Part shown: positions 34,965 through 44,292 of the stretch, in pieces
Position numbering within the stretch: the first letter of the stretch is position 1
Layout: every line of letters starts with the position of its first letter
Notes under the pieces: model-generated
Seen by the model: the letters and a program-made list of their open reading frames with translations, nothing else
Databases searched by the model: none
What the model was told of the DNA's origin: nothing
Source of the DNA: Halogranum gelatinilyticum
GTDB taxonomy: Archaea > Halobacteriota > Halobacteria > Halobacteriales > Haloferacaceae
Assembly: GCF_900103715.1 (NCBI RefSeq)
Contig: NZ_FNHL01000001.1
Span: forward strand, 1 to 64,000
Direction: 5' to 3'
Length of the DNA stretch: 64,000 nt
Made by a program: the position numbers and the translations under genes

Positions 34965-37004
34965 ATGGCAGAGAGAGTGGGGAGCCAACGTGGACAGACG
35001 GACACGAGTATCAGGGTGCTTCTCGTCGACGACGACAACGAGTGGGTAACCCTCGTGGCGCGGCTCCTCGAAGGGGTCGACGACGCGTTCAGCGTGACGA
35101 CGGCGAACAGCGTCGTCGACGCACGAGCGCTGTTCGCCCCCGAGTCGTTCGACTGCGTCGTCTGCGACTACCGGATGCCCGGCGGCGACGGGCTGTCCTT
35201 CCTGTCGACCGTCCGCGAGACCGACCCCGACCTGCCGTTCATCCTCGCGACCGCGACCGGCAGCGAGAGCGTCGCGAGCGAGGCGACCGCCGCGGGGGCG
35301 ACGGGCTACTTCGTGAAGGACCCGCGGACCGACCAGGGCGACGAGTTGGCGACGCGAATCACCCAGGCGGTCGAGCGCGTCGACGCACGGCAGGCGGCCG
35401 ACGAGGGCGACCACCGGTTCGAACGGCTGTTCGAGCGGGTCCCCGACCCCGTCGTCGTCGCCCACGGGCCTGATCTCGTCGTCCGGACGGTCAATCCTGC
35501 CTTCGAGGCCGTCTTCGGCCACGACGCCGACCAGATCGTCGGCGAACCGCTCGGTGACTATCTCAAGCCCGCCGGTGACGACGACGAGCTGTTCGGAGTG
35601 CCCGAGGACGTCGACCTGGACGGGACGCGCGACGCGGAGGTGACGCGGTGGACCGTCGACGGCCCCCGCGAGTACCACCTACGACTCTTCGTCGACGAGA
35701 CGGCGGACGGCACGAGAGAGGTCTACGGCCACTACACCGACATCACCGCGAGCAAGGAGCGCGAGCGGCTGCTCGAAGCCGAACGCGACGCCACACAGGA
35801 GGTCAGAGACATCCTCGTCAACGCCTCCTCGCGGACCGAAGTCGAGACGGCCTTCGTCGAGCGGCTCGTCGAGTCCGACGGCTACCGGTTCGTGTGGGTC
35901 GGCCGCCAGTCGCCCGACGACAGTGTCGCGGTCGGCGCGGCCGCCGGTGACGACGACGACTATCTGGACGGCCGCCGCGAAACGGGCGAGACCGTCGACG
36001 GACCGAGCGACACCGTCTTCCGGACGAACGAACCCCAGTTCGTCGCCGTGCCGGGGGTCGACGATGGCTCCGACGGCTCCGACGGCTCCGACGAATCTGA
36101 CGAGTCCGACGGCTCCGACGAGCGACAGGCGGGAGACGACGACGCGGCGTGGCTGGCCGAGGCGGCCGCCCGCGGCTTCACCGGCGTCGCAGCCCTGCCG
36201 GTCACCCACGGGACGATCCCATACGGGGTCCTCGTCGTCTACACCGACGACCCGGAGGGCTTCGACGAGACGGACCGGCGGCTCCTGACGGAGACGGCGG
36301 CGTCGCTCGGCAGCGCGGTCGACGTCATCGGTCGGCGCGCCTCGCTCTCGGCCAACCGTGTCGTCCAGGTCGTCCTCGCGAGTAACGACGCGACGACACC
36401 CTTGGCACAGCTGTCGGTCGCGAGCGGCTGTCGCATCGACGTCTCGGCGGTGGTTCCGGAGGCGGACGACCGGGTCGTCTACTTCGTCGAGTTGGACGGG
36501 ACGGACGCCGCGACGTTCGTCGAGCACGCCGAGGCGAACGACCGCGTCACGGAGTGGGCCGTCCTCGACGACGACGAGCGGACGCCCCGGCTCCGGCTGT
36601 CGGTCGAGGAGCCGTCGCTGGCGACGGTGCTGACGGAGTGCGGCGTCGTCGTCCGCTCCCAGCAGGTCGACCGCGGCTCGGTGCAGTTGGTCGTCGAGTT
36701 CCCACAGGTCGTCGACGCCAACGCCGTCACCGAGGAACTCCGGGCGTCGATGCCGGACCTGACCGTCCGGCGACACCACGAGGTCGACCGGCTGCGGGAG
36801 TGGCAGCTCCAGCCGACGCTGCCGGCGAACCTGACCGAACGGCAGCTGCAGGCACTGCGGACGGCGTACTACGGCGGCTACTTCGAGCGGCCGCGGCTCC
36901 AGTCGGCCGCCGAGGTGGCCGAGTCGCTGGGGATCTCGCGGTCGACGTTCCTCCAGCATCTCCGGGTCGCCGAGTCGAAGGTGTTCGGCGAACTGTTCGA
37001 GTGA
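34965..37004 (+). CDS. Response regulator-PAS-GAF-Bat-HTH10 regulator
   Basis: This 679-residue sensor-regulator has four clear parts. A receiver domain (about 15-135) has acidic-pocket residues in LLVDDDNEW and phospho-acceptor D68 in CDYRMPGGDG. A PAS domain (about 145-275) ends with a PAC-like YGHYTDITASKERE. A GAF domain (about 280-450) carries a Bat-associated region after it. A C-terminal HTH_10 (about 620-679) has LTERQLQALRTAYYGGYFE and LGISRSTFLQHLR. An Asp-Ser repeat of about 20 residues interrupts the GAF part. The output domain should bind DNA; the stimulus may be redox or light, as for Bat. The ATG at 34965 is chosen since the preceding residues are not family-like. Confidence 0.88.
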   Translation: MAERVGSQRGQTDTSIRVLLVDDDNEWVTLVARLLEGVDDAFSVTTANSVVDARALFAPESFDCVVCDYRMPGGDGLSFLSTVRETDPDLPFILATATGSESVASEATAAGATGYFVKDPRTDQGDELATRITQAVERVDARQAADEGDHRFERLFERVPDPVVVAHGPDLVVRTVNPAFEAVFGHDADQIVGEPLGDYLKPAGDDDELFGVPEDVDLDGTRDAEVTRWTVDGPREYHLRLFVDETADGTREVYGHYTDITASKERERLLEAERDATQEVRDILVNASSRTEVETAFVERLVESDGYRFVWVGRQSPDDSVAVGAAAGDDDDYLDGRRETGETVDGPSDTVFRTNEPQFVAVPGVDDGSDGSDGSDESDESDGSDERQAGDDDAAWLAEAAARGFTGVAALPVTHGTIPYGVLVVYTDDPEGFDETDRRLLTETAASLGSAVDVIGRRASLSANRVVQVVLASNDATTPLAQLSVASGCRIDVSAVVPEADDRVVYFVELDGTDAATFVEHAEANDRVTEWAVLDDDERTPRLRLSVEEPSLATVLTECGVVVRSQQVDRGSVQLVVEFPQVVDANAVTEELRASMPDLTVRRHHEVDRLREWQLQPTLPANLTERQLQALRTAYYGGYFERPRLQSAAEVAESLGISRSTFLQHLRVAESKVFGELFE

Positions 37005-37069
37005 GCGGCGAGCCGCGAACGGCCATCCACGATTCCGACTGTTTTCGCGCCACCGAGGCTGACACTACC

Positions 37070-37079
37070 CACATATGTG
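37070..37079. promoter_or_regulatory. Palindrome CACATATGTG upstream of serA
   Basis: A perfect 10-bp palindrome lies about 57 bases upstream of the serA TATA-like GTTAAC. It could be a regulator site, but it is short enough to occur by chance. Confidence 0.3.
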
Positions 37080-37135
37080 AATAGAACCCGTGGCACTGAC
37101 CGCGAAAGGCGGCATGTTCGGCACAGGAAGAAAGC

Positions 37136-37141
37136 GTTAAC
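37136..37141 (+). promoter_or_regulatory. TATA-like element of serA
   Basis: GTTAAC lies 25-30 bases before the serA ATG at 37166, predicting a leaderless transcript. Confidence 0.4.
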
Positions 37142-37165
37142 CACCGGGCATGGCTCACACGAATC

Positions 37166-38761
37166 ATGAAGGTACTCGTCACGGACCCCATCGCAGACGC
37201 CGGGCTCGAACGGCTGCGTGATGCGGGCTACGAGGTAGAGACAGCCTACGACGTCGAGGGCGACGCCCTGTTGGACGCCGTCGCCGACGCGAACGCACTC
37301 GTCGTCCGCTCCGGGACGGAAGTGACGGAGGAGGTCTTCGAGGCCGCGCCGAACCTCGTCATCGTCGGCCGCGCCGGTATCGGCGTCGACAACATCGACA
37401 TCGACGCCGCCACCGACCACGGCGTCATCGTCGCCAACGCCCCCGAGGGCAACGTCCGTGCAGCGGCAGAGCACACGGTCGCCATGGCCTTCGCCGCCGC
37501 CCGCTCCATCCCGCAGGCACACGCCCGCCTGAAGAACGGCGAATGGGCGAAGTCCGACTATCTGGGGACCGAGGTCAACGGCAAGACCCTCGGCGTCGTC
37601 GGCCTCGGCCGCGTCGGCCAGGAGGTCGCCAAGAAGCTCGGCAACCTCGGCATGGACCTCGTCGCGTTCGACCCCTACATCAGCGAGGAGCGCGCCGACC
37701 AGCTCGGCGCGGAACTCGTCGAGTTCGAGACTTGTCTCGAACGCGCGGACTTCCTCACCGTCCACACGCCGCTGACGCCCGAGACCGAGGGCATGATCTC
37801 GACCGACGAGCTGGAGACGATGGGTAGCGGCTACCTCGTCAACTGTGCCCGCGGCGGCGTCGTCGACGAGCCCGCCCTCGCACAGGCCGTCGACGACGGC
37901 GTCCTCGACGGCGCCGCAGTCGACGTCTTCGCCGACGAGCCGGTCGACGACGACAACCCGCTTCTCGCCGTCGACGACGTCGTCGTCACGCCCCACCTCG
38001 GTGCGTCGACCTCGGCGGCCCAGGAGAACGTCGCGACGAGCATCGCCGACCAGATCTCGGCCGCGTTCAAGGAAGAGCCCGTCATGAACGCACTCAACGC
38101 GCCCTCGGTCGACGAGAGCGCGTTCCCGCGTATCCGCCCCTACATCGGTCTCGCCGAGACCGCCGGCAAGGTCGCCGCGCAGGTCTTCGACGGCCGCATC
38201 TCGGAGGTCCAGGTCCGCTACGAGGGCGACATCGCTGCTGAAGATATTGAACTCGTCACCGCAAGCGCGCTGAAGGGTGTCTTCGAGCCGCTGGAGTGGC
38301 AGGTCAACTCGGTCAACGCCCCGCGCATCGCCGAGGAGCGCGGCATCGAGGTGACGGAGACGAAGACCCGCCAGACCGACGACTTCCAGAGTCTCATCAC
38401 GGTCACCGTCGGCAACGACGAGGACTCGCTGGGCGTCTGCGGGACGCTCTTCGCCGGTGACGACCCGCGTATCGTCCGCATCGACGGCTACCGCGTCGAC
38501 GCCATCCCGCACGGCCACATGCTCGTCGCCCGCAACTACGACAAGCCGGGCGTCATCGGCCTCATCGGGACCGTCCTCGGCGACCACGACATCAACATCG
38601 CCGGGATGTTCAACGCGCGCCGCTCGACCAACGAGACCAACGGCGAGGCACTGACCGTCTACAACCTCGACTCGGCCGTCTCCGACGAGGTCGTCGCGGA
38701 GCTGCTCGCCGACGAGCGTATCGCCGACGTCAAGCGCATCACGCTCAACGGCGACGAGTAA
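37166..38761 (+). CDS. serA: D-3-phosphoglycerate dehydrogenase
   Basis: This 531-residue NAD enzyme is the first step of serine synthesis. It has the NAD fold VGLGRVGQEVAKKLGNLG near residue 148, the catalytic Arg in NCARGGVVDE near 232 and the His in VTPHLGASTSAAQENV near 283. After the core (about 1-305) comes the intervening allosteric-substrate-binding domain (about 320-450). A C-terminal ACT domain (DKPGVIGLIGTVLGDHDINIAGM near 460) probably binds serine for feedback inhibition. This is the long, type I form. A T10 run follows the stop and should end transcription. Confidence 0.96.
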   Translation: MKVLVTDPIADAGLERLRDAGYEVETAYDVEGDALLDAVADANALVVRSGTEVTEEVFEAAPNLVIVGRAGIGVDNIDIDAATDHGVIVANAPEGNVRAAAEHTVAMAFAAARSIPQAHARLKNGEWAKSDYLGTEVNGKTLGVVGLGRVGQEVAKKLGNLGMDLVAFDPYISEERADQLGAELVEFETCLERADFLTVHTPLTPETEGMISTDELETMGSGYLVNCARGGVVDEPALAQAVDDGVLDGAAVDVFADEPVDDDNPLLAVDDVVVTPHLGASTSAAQENVATSIADQISAAFKEEPVMNALNAPSVDESAFPRIRPYIGLAETAGKVAAQVFDGRISEVQVRYEGDIAAEDIELVTASALKGVFEPLEWQVNSVNAPRIAEERGIEVTETKTRQTDDFQSLITVTVGNDEDSLGVCGTLFAGDDPRIVRIDGYRVDAIPHGHMLVARNYDKPGVIGLIGTVLGDHDINIAGMFNARRSTNETNGEALTVYNLDSAVSDEVVAELLADERIADVKRITLNGDE

Positions 38762-38785
38762 CCGCAAAACAGCCACAGCCGCAGA

Positions 38786-38801
38786 GGGAGTTTTTTTTTT
38801 A
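38786..38801 (+). terminator. T10 terminator after serA
   Basis: Ten consecutive T at 38791-38800 lie 30 bases after the serA stop, preceded by purine-rich GAGGGAG. This is the strongest oligo-T terminator in the window. Its last bases also form the stop codon of the convergent gene. Confidence 0.7.
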
Positions 38802-39161
38802 CCGAGATAGCAGACCGCGGAGCCGTCCGAGGAGCGACGCGACCGGGCCGGACGGGGTGTCTTGGCGTCGGCGGGGTGTAGACTGGTCCTCGACGTCGGC
38901 GACGACGCCCTCGTAGCGGTCGATGACGGCCTGTCGGTCCTCGCGTTCGGTGTCGAGCCGGGTTCGGAGCCGCTCGTTCTGTCGACGGAGTGCCTCGTTC
39001 TCGGCACGGAGTCCGTCGGCGTTCACGCCGCCCCCAGCAGTGGGGGGATGAGCCGTCCGGTCTACGTCGCTGGGTGGTCTGTCACGCTTCTCTCGTGGAT
39101 AGGTGCGCCCCTCCGTGTCGTCGCGGCGCACGGTCCCCGTCGGCAGTCGACTGGAGAGCAT
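38799..39161 (-). CDS. Small coiled-coil protein, function unknown
   Basis: This 120-residue hydrophilic protein has an Arg/Asp-rich N-terminus, then a central coiled coil (about residues 48-85, LRAENEALRRQNERLRTRLDTERE). It ends in a short amphipathic, basic helix (VASLLGRLRGLLSR) that could touch membrane or a partner. No family is recognised. The ATG at 39161 follows a TATA-like CCTTTTGC about 27 bases upstream; a start at 39188 is also open. The stop codon lies within the serA terminator T-run. Confidence 0.6.
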   Translation of the reverse strand: MLSSRLPTGTVRRDDTEGRTYPREKRDRPPSDVDRTAHPPTAGGGVNADGLRAENEALRRQNERLRTRLDTEREDRQAVIDRYEGVVADVEDQSTPRRRQDTPSGPVASLLGRLRGLLSR

Positions 39162-39265
39162 ATGTGCTACGATGTACCACAGCAGCAAAAGGATGTGTCA
39201 GACGAGCAACTGACGCCCGTCTGCCGGCGCGCGTCACGAGTCAAGCGAGTGTCGTGTGCGGCCGT

Positions 39266-40573
39266 CTACCGGCCGAGCAGGCCCTTCAGCTTCCCGAAGG
39301 CACCACTGCCGGATTTGCCTTCGAGATGCGCGAGCACTTTGTCGGTGTCGTTGGGCACCGGCTCGGGCTTGTTGCCGGCCTCGAACGCCGCGTCGGGGTC
39401 CTTCAGCAGGTGGCCGGTCGTGAGACAGACGACGTCCTCGTCCTCGCTCACGACACCCTTGTTGACGAGTTTCTGGAGACCCGCGACGGAGGCGGCGGAG
39501 GCGGGTTCGACGCCGATGCCCTCCTTCGCCAGCGCGCGCTGGGCGGAGGTGATGGCCTTGTCGGAGACGGCGACGGCCGTCCCGCCTGTCTCGCGAATTC
39601 CGGGCAGCGCCTTCGGCGCGTTGACCGGGTTGCCGATGCGGATGGCGGTCGCCTTCGTCTCGACCTCCTCCCAGCGGCGGACCTCGTCGGCGTCGTTCTC
39701 GATGGCCTCGACCATCGGGGCCGCGCCTTCGGCCTGCACGCCGGTCAGCTTCGGCACGTCGCGGGGGTGGAGCGCGCCGGACTGGACGAGTTCGCGGAAG
39801 GCCTTGTAGAGCGCGGAGGTGTTGCCCGCGTTGCCGACGGGCAGGACGATGCGGTCAGGGTAGCGGCCGTGGTCCGCGTGGAACTCTTCGAGGATCTCCA
39901 GGCCGATGGTCTTCTGGCCCTCCAGCCGGAAGGGGTTCAGCGAGTTGAGCAGGTAGGCCTCGCCGCGGGCGGCGAGGTCCTGCACGATGTCGAGACACTC
40001 GTCGAAGTTGCCCGCGACTTCCAGAATCCGTGCATCGTGGAGCGCGGCCTGTGCGATCTTTCCGGCGGCGACCTTGCCCTCGGGGAGGAGGACGAGCGTC
40101 TGCAGTCCGGCGCGGGAGCCGTAGGCGGCGAGCGCGGCGGAGGTGTTGCCCGTCGAGGCACACGCGAGGCGGTCGACACCGAGTTCGCGGGCGACGGTGA
40201 CGCCGACTGTCATGCCTCGGTCCTTGAACGACCCCGTCGGATTCATCCCCTCGTGTTTGATGCGCAGGCGGTTGACGCCGACGCCCTCCTCCAGTCGGGG
40301 GACGTAGTGCAGCGGCGTGTCACCCTCGGGGATGGTGACGGCGTCGTCGAACGGCAGCGCGGCGGAGTACCGCCAGACGCCCGTCCCCTCGAAGTCGTCC
40401 CACGTCGGCAGATTCGAATATCTGACTTCGAGCAGGCCGTCGCAGTCGTCGCAGGTGTAGCGGATGTCGTCGAACGGGGCGAACGTCTCGCCGCACTCGA
40501 TGCACTCCAGCCAGATGCCGTCGACGGCGTCGGCCGGTTCCGTCGGCGACTCCGTCGTCAGTTCGAGACTCAT
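39266..40573 (-). CDS. thrC: Threonine synthase
   Basis: This 435-residue PLP enzyme converts O-phosphohomoserine to threonine. The N-terminus has a zinc-ribbon-like pair (CIECGETF and CDDCDGLLEV near residues 24-46), common in archaeal ThrC. The PLP Lys is in NPTGSFKDRGMTVG near 122. ASTGNTSAALAAYGSRAG near 140 and LPVGNAGNTSALYKAFRE near 245 (PLP phosphate loop) are present. The acidic start MSLELTTESP at 40573 fits haloarchaeal homologues. In-frame upstream residues are Pro-rich and not conserved-looking. No other threonine gene is in the window. Confidence 0.94.
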   Translation of the reverse strand: MSLELTTESPTEPADAVDGIWLECIECGETFAPFDDIRYTCDDCDGLLEVRYSNLPTWDDFEGTGVWRYSAALPFDDAVTIPEGDTPLHYVPRLEEGVGVNRLRIKHEGMNPTGSFKDRGMTVGVTVARELGVDRLACASTGNTSAALAAYGSRAGLQTLVLLPEGKVAAGKIAQAALHDARILEVAGNFDECLDIVQDLAARGEAYLLNSLNPFRLEGQKTIGLEILEEFHADHGRYPDRIVLPVGNAGNTSALYKAFRELVQSGALHPRDVPKLTGVQAEGAAPMVEAIENDADEVRRWEEVETKATAIRIGNPVNAPKALPGIRETGGTAVAVSDKAITSAQRALAKEGIGVEPASAASVAGLQKLVNKGVVSEDEDVVCLTTGHLLKDPDAAFEAGNKPEPVPNDTDKVLAHLEGKSGSGAFGKLKGLLGR

Positions 40574-40696
40574 TGGTTCGGTCGTTGGCGGCGGCGACCA
40601 AAAGGGGGGCGGTTTCGGGGAAATTTGGCGAGGGACGTCCGGGACGGCTGCGCCGGTGCTCGTCACAGTCAGGGAGAGACAAGAGGGACGGGTCGG

Positions 40697-41071
40697 CTAC
40701 TCTTCGCCGCCGAACTCCTCGATACGGGCGTGGACCGTCTCGACCCACTCGTCGAGGGCGTCGTGAAGCAGTTCCTTCGCCTCGTCGAGCGGGGTCGCGG
40801 TGTACTGGTAGACGTAGCCGCCGGGGTCGAGCAGGCGACGGCGGCGTTCGACGAGCCCCTTTTCGAGCAGCGTCGTCAACGAGCGGTTGACGTTGCTGCG
40901 GTCGCGTTCGAGTTTCTCGGCCAACTCGGCGACAGTGCTGCCGGGGTTGTCGCGGAGGACGAGATACGTCCGACTCTCGTGGTCCTGAATGCCGAAGACG
41001 CAGGCGAGTACGTGTTGGAAACTGGGGTCCTCGGTCTGCAGGAGGTCCTCCATATCCGGCCGGTCGGTCAT
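40697..41071 (-). CDS. Winged-helix transcription regulator (TrmB/MarR-like)
   Basis: This 124-residue protein centres on a winged helix: SRTYLVLRDNPGSTVAELAEKLERDRSNVNRSLTTLLEKGLV is the classic helix-turn-helix register (about residues 30-75). A wing follows (RRRRLLDPGGYVYQYTATP). A C-terminal helix (about 90-120) probably dimerises. There is no sugar-binding TrmB domain, so it is the short form. The start at 41071 (MTDRPDMEDLL) is chosen over a longer frame with basic non-homologous sequence. The regulator's target is unknown, and its neighbours thrC and the 80-residue gene give no firm hint. Confidence 0.85.
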   Translation of the reverse strand: MTDRPDMEDLLQTEDPSFQHVLACVFGIQDHESRTYLVLRDNPGSTVAELAEKLERDRSNVNRSLTTLLEKGLVERRRRLLDPGGYVYQYTATPLDEAKELLHDALDEWVETVHARIEEFGGEE

Positions 41072-41194
41072 GGCTGGCTCTTCGCAGTGGCCGGGATTAA
41101 AACTCCCCGTTCCCCGCACGTCGTGCCGCCTCGCCGCCGGACGGCACCGCCGTCGGTTCGTCACCACTCCGTCGACGCGGCTCGCCTCCGTGTG

Positions 41195-41437
41195 TCACTC
41201 CTCGCGCTTGGCGTATCCCATCTTGTCGATACAGGCACGCATCCCGTCCTCGTCGGGGTGTTTGTGGAGCGTCGTCGGCGTGTCACAGTAGTAGAAGTTG
41301 TCGTCCATGCGGAGCGTCACCTCGTGGACCCCGCCGAGCATCTCGGCCTCGACGACGACGCGCCGTCCCTCTCTGAGTGCCGAGAGGATCTCCTCGGCGG
41401 ACAGTTCACCCGACTTCACACGTAGCGGTTCGGCCAT
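41195..41437 (-). CDS. Small conserved-looking protein, function unknown
   Basis: This 80-residue protein has a helical start (SAEEILSALREGRRVVVEAEML) and a beta-rich part (HEVTLRMDDNFYYCDTPTTLHKH). It ends in RACIDKMGYAKREE with a second Cys. No signal or membrane segment is present. The pattern looks like a conserved haloarchaeal small domain, but I cannot name it. It is preceded by 27 bases then the DUF58-operon end, on the same strand, so it might be read through from that operon. Confidence 0.7.
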   Translation of the reverse strand: MAEPLRVKSGELSAEEILSALREGRRVVVEAEMLGGVHEVTLRMDDNFYYCDTPTTLHKHPDEDGMRACIDKMGYAKREE

Positions 41438-41464
41438 CGGCAGAGCAATCGGCAGCCGAGACTA

Positions 41465-43009
41465 TTACTCCTGCCCTTCTGCGACCCCGTCGGCTCCCCT
41501 TCGACTGTCTTCGCCGTCATTCCCGTCGCCGCGCTCGATGGCGACGACGAAGGCGACGAGCGAGACGAGCGCGAGTGCCAGTGCGAGGGCGGCCCGGCCG
41601 CCCGACGGCACCGACAGCGGGCCGAGACCGTACATCGCGACGAGCGCGACGACGACACCGACGCCGACGGCGAGCAGGCTGCCGGTCGCGTGAACCACCT
41701 CACCGCGGCGCGTCTCGGCCTCGACGCCGAGTTGGTGGCCGAGACCGACGGCGTTCTCGCCGAGATCCCAGACGAGCAACGCGGCGGCGACGCCGACGAA
41801 CGTCAGGAACGCCGGAACGCCGCTGACGGTCCCGGCGAGCGCGGCCACGAACAGCAGGCCGCTGCCGATGGCGAAGCCGCCCGCGGTGGCCGGGACGTAC
41901 GACGTCTCCGACAGCCACAGCGCGGTCCCGACGGTCGTGAGGACGGCCACGAGCGCGGCGACGACGGTACCGAGCGTGGTCGCGCCGAGACCGAAGGCCG
42001 CGCTCAGCGTCGCCGCCGACGACTCGGGGTGGAAGCCCGAGACGACGAGTGCCACGAGCGGCGGAATCGCGGTGAGGAGACCGACGACGGCGCCGACGAC
42101 CAGCCCGCCGCCCGCGTTCGCGAGCGTCTCCGGCGGCTCGTCGCCCGCCCAGACGACGACCGCGTGACGGACGTAGTCGGCCAGAACCGTCCCGGCGAGC
42201 AGGGTGACGAGCAGTGCCAGCGGAATATGCAACACACCCGAACGCAGGAGGAACCGAATCGCCTCGCCGAAGACCGACAGCAGGCCGAGGAGTCGTTCGA
42301 CCAGCGGCGGTGCCCAGTCGGTGCCGACGAGGACGACCTGGCCGCCGAGTGCGAGCCAGACCCACCGCGGGACCTCCCAGAGTTCGGTCGCGAGCTGGTC
42401 GAGCACTGCCCGCTGCTCGGGCAGCCACGCGTCGGGCAGCCACTCGTCGTACCGGGGCAGTGCCCGCGCGAGCAGGAGGACGACGAGCAACACGCCGAGT
42501 TGCACCGACAGCAGAAGGACGAAGCTGTTCTGTGCGAGCAGCGTCTCGCCGGCGAACAGGACGCCCTGTGCGACCGCGGCGACGAGACCGGTCGCGACGG
42601 CGGCGGCGAGCGCGACGAAGCCCGCGAGCACCACGCCCGAGTCGAGAATCGCCCGGAACAGCTCGCGGCCCGTGTCCTCGTCGAGTCCGCCCGTCGCGTC
42701 GAGTGCCGTCGCCATCACGGCGAGTCCGGCGAGTGCGACGAGACCGGAGGCGGTGTCGGCGACGACGACGGCACCGACGAGCAACGCCGAGCCGACGACG
42801 ACGCCGACGCTGCCGATGGCGCGCCGTTGGTTCGACTCGCCGTCGAGCAGGTTCGCGCTCCGGCCGACGAGTACCGCACCCGCGACGCCGACGAGACCGC
42901 GGAGGAGCGAGCCGGTCCCGGCGACGAGTGCGACGGTCGCAACCGCCGCGACGCCGAGTGCCAGCGAGGCACCGAACCGGGTCGCGGCCGTCTCGAACTC
43001 GCGGGTCAC
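41465..43009 (-). CDS. Polytopic membrane protein of the DUF58/DUF4129 operon
   Basis: This 514-residue protein has about 12-13 hydrophobic segments. Several are long and Ala/Val/Leu-rich (for example LALGVAAVATVALVAGTG near residue 15). It has short hydrophilic loops and an acidic C-terminal tail. No transport motif is visible. I recall haloarchaeal proteins of this kind at the end of DUF58 operons. The GTG at 43009 overlaps the DUF58 stop as GTGA, which decides the start. It is last in a four-gene operon whose members all overlap by 4 bases. Confidence 0.8.
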   Translation of the reverse strand: MTREFETAATRFGASLALGVAAVATVALVAGTGSLLRGLVGVAGAVLVGRSANLLDGESNQRRAIGSVGVVVGSALLVGAVVVADTASGLVALAGLAVMATALDATGGLDEDTGRELFRAILDSGVVLAGFVALAAAVATGLVAAVAQGVLFAGETLLAQNSFVLLLSVQLGVLLVVLLLARALPRYDEWLPDAWLPEQRAVLDQLATELWEVPRWVWLALGGQVVLVGTDWAPPLVERLLGLLSVFGEAIRFLLRSGVLHIPLALLVTLLAGTVLADYVRHAVVVWAGDEPPETLANAGGGLVVGAVVGLLTAIPPLVALVVSGFHPESSAATLSAAFGLGATTLGTVVAALVAVLTTVGTALWLSETSYVPATAGGFAIGSGLLFVAALAGTVSGVPAFLTFVGVAAALLVWDLGENAVGLGHQLGVEAETRRGEVVHATGSLLAVGVGVVVALVAMYGLGPLSVPSGGRAALALALALVSLVAFVVAIERGDGNDGEDSRRGADGVAEGQE

Positions 43010-44292
43010 GGCGACCACCTCGCCGTGGCGCGGTCGACGGCAGTGTAGAGCGGTTCGTCCGGCGACCACTCGACGACGCGGATCTCGCGTCGCCGGAGGT
43101 CCGAGAACCGCCGGGCGCGCTCCAGTCGGGCGACGGTCCCGCCGAGCGTCTCACCCGAGAGGTTCGGCGTGACGACGGTGACGCTGTGACCGTGTGCCTG
43201 CAGCCGTCTGAGTGCCGTCGTCGGCTCGTCGTCGACGAGCGGCGAGAGGAAGACGACCTGCGCCGCGCTCGGCAGCCGCTTGAGCAGGCTGTCGAAGCCC
43301 CATTGGTCGTCGGCACCGAACATATCGGGCTCGTCGGCTGGCGGCTCGATGGTCTCGAACAGCTGGCCGACCCGGAGTGCCTGGTCGCGGCCGGTGCCGG
43401 GAGCGAGATACGCCTCCTCGGGACCGTAGAGTGCCGCACCGACCCGGTTGCTCGCGTCGAGCAGGGCCTCGGTGAGCCGTTCGCCCGCGTACGCCGAGAG
43501 CCAGACGGCGTCGGGTTCGCCCGCCTCGCGGACGACGTGGGCCGGCGGTCGGGTGTCGACGAGGAGGACGACCGTCGCGGCGCGTTCCTGGCGGAACTCG
43601 ACCGTCGTCAGCTCGCCCGTCCGGGCGTAGCGCTTCCAGTCGATCCGGCTCATCGGGTCCGAGGGATGGTGTTTCCGGGTCGCGTAGAACTCCAGGCCCT
43701 GGCCGCCGACGTCGGTCGAGACGCGGCCGCTGCTGGCGACGGTCTGGGCCGCCAGCGAGAGCCGTTCGACGCCCGCCTCGCAGGTGAGCGTCGTCGGCAC
43801 CTCGACCGCGAGTCGCTTCTCCGCGCCGCCGCTGACGTTGCGCGCGACGAGGACGGTCTCGTCGAACTGGTGGCTGCCGCGGGAGGCGCGGACGGTGTAG
43901 GTGAGCGTCTCGCGCTCGCCCGCGCGGAGGCTCGTACAGACCCGCGGACTGCCGTCCTCCACGGCGACCCTTTCGGGAACGCCGTCGACGACCCGGAGGT
44001 CCGCGACCGGTCCCTCGCCCTCGTTGGTGACGGTGAGCGTCACTTCGACGGTCGAGCCGGGCGCGGGTGACGTCTCGCTCAGCGTCCGGTCGACCGCGAG
44101 GTCGAGTTCCGGCGGCCGGGTGGCGTAGCGGTAGCCCGCGTACGTGAGACCGACGGCGGCCGAGAGGAACATCGCCGGATTGCCGACGACCAGCCCCGAG
44201 ACACCGGCGAGGAGTCCGACAGTGAGTCCGACGTCCCAGCGACCCGGGCCGCCGGTGAAGCGGACGGAGTCACGCTCGTTCTCGGTGCTCAC
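43006..44292 (-). CDS. DUF58 domain protein
   Basis: This 428-residue protein has two N-terminal membrane helices (about 20-60). A beta-sandwich domain follows (about 60-160, GSTVEVTLTVTNEGEGPVADLRV). The DUF58 signature DPMSRIDWKRYARTGEL sits near residue 218. A von Willebrand-A-like fold comes next, starting VVLLVDTRPP near 248. The metal-site pattern DxSxS expected there is DTRPP, so the MIDAS appears degenerate. DUF58 proteins usually work with MoxR AAA ATPases and transglutaminase or DUF4129 partners in cell-surface assembly. Here the partners are DUF4129 and two membrane proteins. It overlaps both neighbours by 4 bases. Confidence 0.88.
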   Translation of the reverse strand: MSTENERDSVRFTGGPGRWDVGLTVGLLAGVSGLVVGNPAMFLSAAVGLTYAGYRYATRPPELDLAVDRTLSETSPAPGSTVEVTLTVTNEGEGPVADLRVVDGVPERVAVEDGSPRVCTSLRAGERETLTYTVRASRGSHQFDETVLVARNVSGGAEKRLAVEVPTTLTCEAGVERLSLAAQTVASSGRVSTDVGGQGLEFYATRKHHPSDPMSRIDWKRYARTGELTTVEFRQERAATVVLLVDTRPPAHVVREAGEPDAVWLSAYAGERLTEALLDASNRVGAALYGPEEAYLAPGTGRDQALRVGQLFETIEPPADEPDMFGADDQWGFDSLLKRLPSAAQVVFLSPLVDDEPTTALRRLQAHGHSVTVVTPNLSGETLGGTVARLERARRFSDLRRREIRVVEWSPDEPLYTAVDRATARWSP

